This document shows positions 24,615 to 31,522 of a stretch of DNA of 64,000 bases, piece after piece (position 1 is the stretch's first letter; the number at the start of each line of letters is the position of its first letter). Both the position numbers and the translations under genes were made by a program. The DNA is from Mesorhizobium australicum WSM2073 (lineage in GTDB: Bacteria; Pseudomonadota; Alphaproteobacteria; Rhizobiales; Rhizobiaceae), in contig NC_019973.1 in the NCBI RefSeq assembly GCF_000230995.2, positions 3,424,001-3,488,000 of the forward strand, in the 5' to 3' direction. The notes below the pieces were generated by a model. It was given only the letters and a program-made list of their open reading frames with translations. It searched no databases and was not told where the DNA came from.

Positions 24615-25793
24615 TCACAATTTTCCCAAAAGCTCCGGGGTCGGCCAGCCATCGACCGGCATGCCGAGGCGCATCTGCTCCTTGCGGATGGCTTCACGGG
24701 TGTTGGTGCCCAAAATGCCGTCGACGGTGCCGACGTCGTAGCCCCTGGCCTCGAGCTTGGTCTGCAGTTCTTTCATCTGCTCATTGGTGAGGCCGGGCTC
24801 GGGATTGCGCGGGTCAAGCGGCGGCGCGCCCGCCAGCCGCGCGGCGAGGTTTGCCGCCGTCAGCGCGTAGGTGAAGGACTGGTTCCATTCGAGATAGACG
24901 TCGAAATTCTCGTAGGTGAGGAACGCCGGGCCCTTGCGGCCCATGGGCAGCGCCAGGCCGGCCTTCAGCCCCTTGTCGGCCAGCGGCGAGCCGTCGGGAT
25001 TGGTGACGCCCCACTGCGCCCACTGCGTCAGCGGCAGCTTGTTGGTGCGCCCGGTCTGGTCCCACGGCATCTCTTCGGGCACGCGCACTTCCTGGATCCA
25101 GGGTTCGTCCCGTTTCCAGCCGCGCGACAGCACCTTGTTGCCCGTGGTCATGATCACGTCGGGCACGGAGCCGCGCAGATCGATTTTGCCGTCGCCGTCG
25201 CCATCGATGCCCCGCGCGAGATAGTCGGATGGCAGGATCTGCGTCTGGCCGATCTCGCCGGCCCAGGCGCCGGTGACGTCGGTCGGCAGCACGCCGCGAT
25301 CGATCAGTTCCAGGAGCGGCACCAGTTGCTGGCGGAAAAGCTGCGGGCGGCGGCAGTCATGCGACAGCGTCACCAATGCGCTCAGCGTATGGAAATCGCC
25401 CTGCACGGCGCCGAAATCCGTTTCAAGCGCCCAGAAGGCGGTGATGACCGGGGCCTGGACGCCGAACTGCTGGTCGGCGCGGGCGAAGATGTCGGCGTAT
25501 TTCTTCATGTTCGCCGCACCTTGCTTCAGCCGGTAGGCCGAGATCATGCGGTTGGAAAACTGGACGAAGGTTTGCGTGAAGACGCCCTGCGCACGGTCGC
25601 GCGCCAGAGCCCTCTCATCGATCCTGGCGTCCTCCAGCGCATCAAGACCGACCGCGCCGACACCGGCAGCCTTGGCTTCCGCCGCCACACCCTGCTTCCA
25701 GGTTTCAAAATCGCCGCCGCATTCCTGCGCCATCGCCGGCAAGGCCGTGGCGCACAAGAACAGCGCCGCGAGGGCTTGGGAACGCAGTCGCAT
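24615..25793 (-). CDS. Lytic murein transglycosylase (MltB-like) with peptidoglycan-binding domain
   Basis: A 392-residue exported enzyme with a signal peptide (residues 1-22, ending PAMA-Q). The MltB-type catalytic domain holds Glu124 in FWALETDFGAVQGDF, then WAGEIGQTQILPSDYLA. The last 60 residues are a PG_binding_1 domain (LQTKLEARGYDVGTVDGILGTNTREAI). It cleaves the MurNAc-GlcNAc bond to give anhydro-muropeptides. The first ATG of the frame is 24 codons earlier, but AAAGGAAG five bases before the chosen ATG and the signal peptide favour this one. No lipobox is seen, so it is a soluble periplasmic form. Confidence 0.92.
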   Translation of the reverse strand: MRLRSQALAALFLCATALPAMAQECGGDFETWKQGVAAEAKAAGVGAVGLDALEDARIDERALARDRAQGVFTQTFVQFSNRMISAYRLKQGAANMKKYADIFARADQQFGVQAPVITAFWALETDFGAVQGDFHTLSALVTLSHDCRRPQLFRQQLVPLLELIDRGVLPTDVTGAWAGEIGQTQILPSDYLARGIDGDGDGKIDLRGSVPDVIMTTGNKVLSRGWKRDEPWIQEVRVPEEMPWDQTGRTNKLPLTQWAQWGVTNPDGSPLADKGLKAGLALPMGRKGPAFLTYENFDVYLEWNQSFTYALTAANLAARLAGAPPLDPRNPEPGLTNEQMKELQTKLEARGYDVGTVDGILGTNTREAIRKEQMRLGMPVDGWPTPELLGKL

Positions 25794-25904
25794 CAGCTTC
25801 CTTTCGAAACGAGAGGGCATTGTCGTGCCTGAAAGCGCAACGCCCTGAATTACCAGCGGTTGCACCCTTTAGCGCTGGCTGTGTCGAAAGCAGGCGGCAG
25901 GCCC

Positions 25905-26303
25905 GGTGTCAACGGGTCTTCTGCCGCAACCACCATTCCCGCGGCCTCGCTGCCGTTGCCACGGTGTCAACGGCTGATCTGTCGCAATCACTATTCCCGC
26001 GGCTTGCTGCCGTTGTCACGGTGTCAACGGGTCTTCTGCCGCAACCACCATTCCCGCGGCCTCGCTGCCGTTGCCACGGTGTCAACGGCTGATCTGTCGC
26101 AATCACTATTCCCGCGGCTTGCTGCCGTTGCCACGGCGTCAACGGGTCTTCTGCCGCAACCACCATTCCCGCGGCCCCGCTGCCGTTGCCACGGCGTCAA
26201 CGGGTCTGCTGCCGCAGTGCCTCTCCAGGCGGCTTGCTGCCGTTGCCACGGCGTCAGCGCGTGTTCTGCCGCAGCCACTTGTTCCAGGCGGATTCGGAGC
26301 CGT
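25905..26303. repeat. Seven-copy 57/58-bp tandem repeat made from the GH25 gene's 3' end
   Basis: Units begin (at GTCAACGG or its variant) at 25908, 25966, 26023, 26081, 26138, 26196 and 26253. Spacing alternates 58 and 57 bases, giving a near-identical 115-bp higher-order repeat. The last unit is the coding end of the GH25 lysozyme including its stop; the other six are degenerate copies downstream of it. Read on the - strand each unit holds sequence like GGTTGCGGCAGAAGACCCG followed by a TTGACG stop region. The 57/58 alternation shifts the frame, so the array is not one open gene. It fills the whole gap to the transglycosylase gene. Confidence 0.92.
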
Positions 26304-27054
26304 TGAAGACGTTGATGTCGGACTTGCCGGTCATGCCGGGAACGATGCCGGTTCCGGTGTACTGCCAGAAGGTGAAAGGGTGGCTGCCATATTTCTCGCG
26401 CGGGTGTCCGGCGACTGAGCGCAGCCAGTAGGGATAGCCGCGGAAGGTCGACAGTTCATTGTCGTCGAAGAAGTCGACCGAGGTGTAGATGATCGGCTTC
26501 TTGCCGTAATGCCGCTCGACGATTTCGAGGAAGGTCGTCATCTCCGCGCGCACCGTGGCGGCGTCGGGGCGCAGCCGGCAGGTCGGCGAGTTCGGGTTCC
26601 ATTCCATGTCGAGAACCGGCGGCATAGCGGAGCGGTCGACGGGGACATTCTGGATGAACCAGCGCGCCTGGGTGGCTGCCGGAGTGCAGAAATAGAAGAA
26701 ATGATAGGCCGCGCGTGGAATCCCGTTGGCTTTCGTGCGCGCCCAGTGTTCGCTGAAATACTCATCGAAACGGTCGCCGCCTTCCGTTGCCTTGATGAAG
26801 GCGAAGGAGATGCCGCTGGCCTTGGCCGCCGGCCAATCGACCGAGGTCTGGTATTTAGAGACGTCGGTACCATGGACGGCATAGTTCCACGGCGCACCGC
26901 TGTCCCACTCATGCGGCTTTGAATCGGCAAAGCGCGGCGCGCGCACGGCCACCGTCGGGCTGCTCGACGCGGATGGCGACAGCGGCGAGAGATCGTCCAC
27001 GGTCGAGCAGGCGCCGAGCAGTGTCAGCATGAAAAGGGCCGCAAGACGGCGCAT
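26254..27054 (-). CDS. GH25 lysozyme-family lipoprotein
   Basis: A 266-residue muramidase of glycoside hydrolase family 25. A lipobox LLGAC at residues 12-16 predicts a lipoprotein anchored through Cys16. The catalytic domain (about 60-262) begins HGTDVSKYQ with Asp64 and carries the acidic pair Asp149/Glu151 in LDMEWN. It also has the usual FIKATEGGDRFD and FWQYTGTG. It should cleave between MurNAc and GlcNAc. The start chosen gives the lipoprotein signal; 55 more codons upstream run through a repeat element. The 3' end is duplicated downstream as a satellite. Confidence 0.93.
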   Translation of the reverse strand: MRRLAALFMLTLLGACSTVDDLSPLSPSASSSPTVAVRAPRFADSKPHEWDSGAPWNYAVHGTDVSKYQTSVDWPAAKASGISFAFIKATEGGDRFDEYFSEHWARTKANGIPRAAYHFFYFCTPAATQARWFIQNVPVDRSAMPPVLDMEWNPNSPTCRLRPDAATVRAEMTTFLEIVERHYGKKPIIYTSVDFFDDNELSTFRGYPYWLRSVAGHPREKYGSHPFTFWQYTGTGIVPGMTGKSDINVFNGSESAWNKWLRQNTR

Positions 27055-27170
27055 CGCAACTTCCAAGCCGGAATCAGCCGGTCGCTGATGGGTCTGTGCA
27101 CTGATGGCCGAAGCTGGTCTGGCCCCCTCCAGGCGATCGCCCCACGCATCGCCTGGCATATTCGTTTTTC

Positions 27171-27219
27171 GTGCATGTCGTTGTCCCAAAACCGCTGAGC
27201 GCTTTTGGCCGACATGCAC
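27171..27219 (+). repeat. Dispersed palindromic element, copy B (best preserved)
   Basis: The element has 10-bp terminal inverted arms, GTGCATGTCG and CGACATGCAC, around TTGTCCCAAAACC. It is preceded by CGTTTTT. It lies in the 289-base gap between the divergent GH25 and serine-hydrolase genes. The arms would make a strong hairpin in RNA. Confidence 0.7.
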
Positions 27220-27343
27220 CCCTGTGATCGCCGATCATGGTTGATATCTGGTTTATGGCGGTCGACAAGAGGCCCGATTTTGCGGAAGCAATGGCGGCAA
27301 TTCGATGACATAAGCGTCAGGCGAATGCCTGGGAGGCAATGGG

Positions 27344-28723
27344 ATGCGGTTCGTCGTCAAGATCGTCAAATGGCTGCTTGGCCTGATCGTGCTGGCTATC
27401 GCCGCGCTGTTTGCCTGGCTCTATATCGCGCCGCCGGAACTGATCCGCGTCGGCTCGGGCTATTCGGCCAAGATCGTCTGCTCCAACGTCTTCATCGCCG
27501 GCCGCGACGCCAACGAGGTGCTGGCCGTCGATGTGCAGGCGCCGGGCCACCCGCTGCTGCGCTTGATGCGGGTTTCGGTCGACAAGAACCGGGGGACGGT
27601 TTCGGCCGGCCTGCTCGGCTTCCTCGGCAAGAGCGAGGCGGTTGCCCGCGACGGGCTGGGCTGCGCCTCCGTCCCCGACGGCGATGTCGGCAAGGCGCGG
27701 CGCACGGCAATCCATGCCTCGCCATCGCCGACCAATCAGGACGCGCTGTGGCCCGAGGGCGAGCGAGTCGATGCCTCGCAGAAGCCCGAGGTCTCGAAGA
27801 TTGTCGGGGACGCCGCGCTGGCCGGCACCGGCATGCGCGCGATGGTGGTGGTCAAGAACGGCCGTGTCGTCGCGGAACGCTATGGCGACGGCTTTTCCGC
27901 CAGCACGCCGTTGCTCGGCTGGTCGATGACCAAGACGGTCAATGCCGCCATAGTCGGCACGCTGGTCAAGGACGGCAAGATGGCGATGACCAACCAGGGC
28001 CTTTTCGCGCCCTGGAAGGCCGATGGCCGCGCCGCGATCAGCGTTGCCGACATGATGGCGATGTCGAGCGGGCTGGAGTTCAACGAGGACTATGGCGACG
28101 TCGCCGATGTGACGCGCATGCTCTATCTCGAACCCGACATGGCCGGTTTTGCCGAATCCAAGCCGCTCACCGGCGAGGTAGGCAAGGTGTTTTCCTACTC
28201 GAGCGGCACGGCGGTGATGCTGTCGCGGCTCTGGCAGGATGCCGTTGGCGACAAGGCCAAGGCATTGACATGGCCGCGCACCGCGCTGTTCCAACCGCTC
28301 GGCATGCACAGCGCCGTGCTCGAAACCGACGAGCAGGGCACGTTCGTCGGCTCATCCTATCTCTACGCCACCGCCCATGACTGGGCCCGCTTCGGCCAGT
28401 TCCTGCTGCAGGGCGGGGTGTGGGACGGCAACCAGATCCTGCCGGCCGGCTTCGTCGACTGGATGCGCGAGCCGGCGTCGGCCTCGAAAGTCTACAGCAA
28501 GGGGCAATTGTGGATCGAAGCGCCGGGCGACGAGGAAAATCCCGGTGCCGGCGTGGCGGCAGGCCTGCCCAAGGACACCTACTGGATGGAAGGTCATGAC
28601 GGGCAGACCGTCGCCATCATTCCGTCTGAGCAATTGGTGGTGGTGCGGCTCGGGCTTACGCCGGCCACGTTCAACTACCGCCCGCAAGCAATGGTGGGGG
28701 CGCTCGTGAAGGCGCTGCATTAA
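27344..28723 (+). CDS. Membrane-anchored serine hydrolase, class C beta-lactamase family
   Basis: A 459-residue protein with one N-terminal transmembrane segment (residues 8-28) and a periplasmic beta-lactamase-like domain. The SxxK motif is Ser194-Met-Thr-Lys197 in LGWSMTKTV, and the YxS/N motif is at Tyr285 in FSYSSG. The C-terminal GHDGQTVAIIPSEQLVVVRLG fits the third box. The sequence resembles the 6-aminohexanoate-dimer hydrolase/esterase branch rather than true AmpC. Its natural substrate (esters, amides or peptidoglycan fragments) is not known. It stands alone. Confidence 0.88.
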   Translation: MRFVVKIVKWLLGLIVLAIAALFAWLYIAPPELIRVGSGYSAKIVCSNVFIAGRDANEVLAVDVQAPGHPLLRLMRVSVDKNRGTVSAGLLGFLGKSEAVARDGLGCASVPDGDVGKARRTAIHASPSPTNQDALWPEGERVDASQKPEVSKIVGDAALAGTGMRAMVVVKNGRVVAERYGDGFSASTPLLGWSMTKTVNAAIVGTLVKDGKMAMTNQGLFAPWKADGRAAISVADMMAMSSGLEFNEDYGDVADVTRMLYLEPDMAGFAESKPLTGEVGKVFSYSSGTAVMLSRLWQDAVGDKAKALTWPRTALFQPLGMHSAVLETDEQGTFVGSSYLYATAHDWARFGQFLLQGGVWDGNQILPAGFVDWMREPASASKVYSKGQLWIEAPGDEENPGAGVAAGLPKDTYWMEGHDGQTVAIIPSEQLVVVRLGLTPATFNYRPQAMVGALVKALH

Positions 28724-28751
28724 GCGGCAGTCGGTTGCTGTAGAGTTTCTT

Positions 28752-29072
28752 CTAGGCCGCGGTCGCCAAAGGCTTGGCGCGATCAATCCGCGCCCGCTCC
28801 TCGGGTGAATTCATGACCTGCCAAAGATCGCTGCGGCGCTGCACGTTGAGCCAGAAATCCGGGCTGTTGCCAAAGACCCGCGCCAGAATGAGCGCGGTCG
28901 CGGCCGTCACGTTGCGGCGGTCGTTGCACAATTCGTTGACATGCTTGCGCTGAACCCCCATCGCTTCCGCCAAAGCAGCCTGTGTCAGGCCAAGTGGTTG
29001 CATAAATTCTTCCGTGAGGATTTCACCCACCGTTGCCGGCTTGCGTGTGGTCATCAACATGTGTCGTCTCAT
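28752..29072 (-). CDS. higA: HigA-family antitoxin
   Basis: A 106-residue protein of the HigA addiction-module antidote family with an XRE helix-turn-helix (about residues 13-70). The features PATVGEILTEEFMQPLGLTQAALAEAMGVQRKHVNEL and RVFGNSPDFWLNVQRRSDLW are typical. It binds and neutralises the HigB mRNA-cleaving toxin and represses the operon. Its start overlaps the toxin stop by four bases, with toxin first as in other HigBA pairs. A second ATG (MLMTT) is six codons in. Confidence 0.92.
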   Translation of the reverse strand: MRRHMLMTTRKPATVGEILTEEFMQPLGLTQAALAEAMGVQRKHVNELCNDRRNVTAATALILARVFGNSPDFWLNVQRRSDLWQVMNSPEERARIDRAKPLATAA

Positions 29073-29323
29073 CTGTAGCTATGATCGTCGAGATGGATAT
29101 CCGACGCTTCACCACGGCCGCCATTCCACCGAAAGATCAGCCGCCATTGGTTGTTGACGCGGATTGAGTGGAAGCCATCGAGACTACCACGCAACTTTTC
29201 GAAATGATTGCTCGGCGGTACGCGCAAATCCTGATCGGTCGTCGCGTCATCGATCATCTGGAGCTTGCGGAACAACCGGCCTTCAAGATCGGACGGAATG
29301 TTGCGGGAATGGATGTCTTCCAC
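29069..29323 (-). CDS. higB: HigB-type toxin, N-terminus probably lost by a frameshift
   Basis: The open frame encodes 84 residues of a RelE/HigB ribonuclease fold, including LFRKLQMIDDATTDQDLRVPP, FHSIRVNNQWRLIFRW and DDHSYR. It begins at a GTG with only a weak ribosome site and lacks the first beta strand. A GTG at 29364-29366, with GGAGA seven bases before it, would give VIVGFR and then needs one fewer G in the run at 29347-29350 to read DGWLRAFFVEDIHS into this frame. Full-length relatives are about 92-98 residues. The toxin is therefore probably inactive or altered, unless the base is a sequencing error. Confidence 0.75.
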   Translation of the reverse strand: MEDIHSRNIPSDLEGRLFRKLQMIDDATTDQDLRVPPSNHFEKLRGSLDGFHSIRVNNQWRLIFRWNGGRGEASDIHLDDHSYR

Positions 29324-29370
29324 GAAAAAGGCTCGCAGCCATCCGTCCCCGAAACCCGACGATCACTTTC

Positions 29371-29417
29371 TATCTCCAGCATGGAGATAATGTACCACCC
29401 TTTGGGTCATTCTGCAA
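29371..29417 (-). promoter_or_regulatory. higBA promoter and palindromic operator
   Basis: On the - strand, TTGCAG (29412-29417) and TACATT (29389-29394) are separated by 17 bases, a good sigma-70 pattern. Immediately after is the perfect palindrome TATCTCCA-GCA-TGGAGATA (29371-29389), which also contains the ribosome site of the expected toxin start. HigA should bind here and repress its own operon. Confidence 0.65.
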
Positions 29418-29529
29418 TCGCGAAGGGCGAACCCTGCTGATCGCGTTCACCGGATTGACCTTGGAATTGGAGCGTTGGGCCGCCGATGGCGAAAGCGCGC
29501 CGGGTTCTACGGCTGTTTTGTCTGCGATG

Positions 29530-30195
29530 TCAGATGCCGAGCTTGATCACAGCCAGCCAGGAATAACCGTGATAAAGCGTGCGGAAACGGAAGGTTGCGC
29601 CGGTTCGCTCGGCTTCCGATTCCAGAACGTCGCGCAGGGATTCACGCGGCGTGACGTGGAATTTTTTCAGCCAGCCGCGCAGCAAGGTGCGGAACCAGCC
29701 TGGCAGACCTTCCTGCTGGCCGAAATCGACGACGTGCAGCGAGCCCATCGGGGCCAGCGCGGCAAGTGCTGCCGATACCGTCTTCTCCCAGCCCGGGATC
29801 ATCGACAGCGAATAGGATACGAAGACGCGGTCGAAGCTGCCTTGGCCAAACAGCGCCTTCGCGTTGAAATCCGTGGCATCGCCCCTTGCCAGCATGACGC
29901 GATCAGAGAGGCCTTCGCGGGCAACCGCGGCGCCTGCCGTCTCCAGCATTTCGGCCGAAATATCGAGGCCGAAGAAGCGCGCGTCTGGATAGGCGCGGGC
30001 GGCGAGGATGATGTTGCGGCCGGTGCCGCAGCCGAGTTCCAGTACGGTGCCGCCCGATGGCACGTCCAGTCCCGATATCAGCTTGTCGCGGCCGAGCAGG
30101 TAGTATTTGCGGGTCAGGTCGTAGATGTGGCGCTGCCAGCGGTAGACGCCGTCCATCAGTTCGGCGTGGCTGGCCGGCAGCTCCGTCGTGCTCAT
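29530..30195 (-). CDS. btaB: BtaB: N-methyltransferase of betaine-lipid (DGTS) synthesis
   Basis: A 221-residue class I methyltransferase. The SAM motif is VLELGCGTGRNIILAA, and the N-terminal YRWQRHIYDLTRKYYLLGRDKLI is typical of BtaB. BtaB methylates diacylglyceryl-homoserine three times to make DGTS. Its start overlaps the btaA stop (ATGA), so the two steps are coupled. The lipid replaces phospholipid under phosphate shortage and is made at the inner membrane. The 67 codons of open frame upstream are the btaA 3' end in another frame. Confidence 0.93.
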   Translation of the reverse strand: MSTTELPASHAELMDGVYRWQRHIYDLTRKYYLLGRDKLISGLDVPSGGTVLELGCGTGRNIILAARAYPDARFFGLDISAEMLETAGAAVAREGLSDRVMLARGDATDFNAKALFGQGSFDRVFVSYSLSMIPGWEKTVSAALAALAPMGSLHVVDFGQQEGLPGWFRTLLRGWLKKFHVTPRESLRDVLESEAERTGATFRFRTLYHGYSWLAVIKLGI

Positions 30196-31439
30196 GCCGC
30201 GCGCTTCACATAGAGGTGGAAGCCGCCATAGATGGCCGAGCGGTCGCGGGCCGAGAATTCGCGCGAGGCCTCGTTCTGGTAATCCCACTGGTCGAGAAGC
30301 GAGGTGGAAACGCGGCCCGGCAGCAGGCTGGGCTCGGCAGCGGTGCGGAAAATGACGCGCGCCCCAGTGGAGGCGGAGCGGGTGATTTCCGACCACAGTG
30401 CATTGAGCTGGTCATCGGTCATCCAGTCCTGCGCGTCGAGCAGGATGAAGCGGTCGACGGCGCCGGCATCCTTGCCGGCGAGGAATTCGATCAGGTTGGC
30501 GTGATGGATGGCGACGCGGTCGACATTGCCGCGGATGGTCTCGTAATTGTGCTTTTCCAGATAGGCGGGCAGGGCGGCCTCGCCTGGTTCCGGGTAGCGG
30601 CGAGCAAAGGCCTGCCAGGCGAAGTAATTGTTTTCCAAGGGGAAGTCGCAGGCAAGCTTTTCCAAGCGGGCCTTAAGCACGCTGGCCATGGTGCCGTCGC
30701 CGGAGGTGATCAGCGAATCATACTGCGCCGGCGGAATGCCGAGACCGAACAGCGAGGCTTTTCGCGAGGTCGCCCATTTCAGAAGCTTCCTGTCGAAGAC
30801 CGGCGCCAGCTCCTCGTTGAAGAAGCGGCGCTGTTCGCCGATATTCCTGGCTTCCATCATGCGGGCCGGGTTGACGCCGAACAATTTCGCCGTGCGGTGG
30901 CCCATGGCGATGAACAGGCCGAGCAGGCCGGTCTGGTAGAAATTGCGGTCGAAGACACCAATACGCCGGCGGCCGCGCCAGTTGCGGTGTTCCCAATAGT
31001 GGCGGCTGACCGGGTCGAGATGCGGCGCGATGAAACGGTCGTAGGCTTCCGAATTGTGGCTGGTGTCGGCGGCGCCGAAGAAGCGGAACAGGTCGCTCTG
31101 CGAAGGCAGATGGCGGACTGCCTCAAGCTTCATGCGGTTCAGCGCGATGTGAGCGGCGTTGAGGTCGACAGCGTCGATCCGTGCCGGCGAACGGGTAAGG
31201 TAGGCCAGGATGTTGCAGCCGCCGGAAGCGATGGTGACGACGCGATGACCCTGGCCAAGTTGCATCGCGTCCATGTCGACGTCAGGATCTTCCCAGATCT
31301 GCGGATAGACAAGGCCGGAAAACAGGAAGGCGAACAGCCGCTCGGAAATGCCAGCTTTCGAAAGCGCGCGGTTCTGGTAGACGGCTTTTCCAACTTCCTT
31401 GCCGCGGCGAAAAACCAGGTCCGAGGAGACGTCCGTCAT
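30192..31439 (-). CDS. btaA: BtaA: SAM:diacylglycerol 3-amino-3-carboxypropyl transferase
   Basis: A 415-residue enzyme that makes the first step of DGTS: it transfers the aminocarboxypropyl group of SAM to diacylglycerol, forming diacylglyceryl-homoserine. Family features include FSGLVYPQIWEDPDVDMDAM, VVTIASGGCNILAYL, VDLNAAHIALNRMKLEA, and the C-terminal DRFILLDAQDWMTDDQLNALW. The start used follows GGGGAA; a longer frame extends 112 codons but overlaps the upstream gene. A two-repeat Pho box lies 49 bases before the start, so phosphate starvation probably induces it. It is followed by btaB. Confidence 0.94.
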   Translation of the reverse strand: MTDVSSDLVFRRGKEVGKAVYQNRALSKAGISERLFAFLFSGLVYPQIWEDPDVDMDAMQLGQGHRVVTIASGGCNILAYLTRSPARIDAVDLNAAHIALNRMKLEAVRHLPSQSDLFRFFGAADTSHNSEAYDRFIAPHLDPVSRHYWEHRNWRGRRRIGVFDRNFYQTGLLGLFIAMGHRTAKLFGVNPARMMEARNIGEQRRFFNEELAPVFDRKLLKWATSRKASLFGLGIPPAQYDSLITSGDGTMASVLKARLEKLACDFPLENNYFAWQAFARRYPEPGEAALPAYLEKHNYETIRGNVDRVAIHHANLIEFLAGKDAGAVDRFILLDAQDWMTDDQLNALWSEITRSASTGARVIFRTAAEPSLLPGRVSTSLLDQWDYQNEASREFSARDRSAIYGGFHLYVKRAA

Positions 31440-31488
31440 GGCAAAGTGATTCCCCATTTGCTTTGCCGCAAGCGGGTATCGCAGGGTC

Positions 31489-31506
31489 ATGACAGGCCGG
31501 TGACAG
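31489..31506 (-). promoter_or_regulatory. Pho box upstream of btaAB
   Basis: Read on the - strand the site is CTGTCAC-CGGC-CTGTCAT: two 7-base direct repeats separated by four bases, as bound by the phosphate regulator PhoB. Only one base differs from a perfect repeat pair. It lies between the 5-oxoprolinase stop (31523) and the btaA start (31439), and points toward btaA. Confidence 0.8.
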
Positions 31507-31522
31507 CCTGTTGACGTCTCTC

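Noticed and set aside
25905..26303. A CRISPR array.
   Set aside because: Units are directly adjacent with no variable spacers, unit length alternates 57/58, and no cas gene is near.
25820..26306. Several overlapping open frames in the 57/58-bp array.
   Set aside because: They are repeated reading of the satellite; none has a ribosome site, and the frame shifts from unit to unit.
30057..31514. A 485-codon frame on the + strand opposite btaB and btaA.
   Set aside because: It mirrors two well-supported enzymes and shows no recognisable domain.
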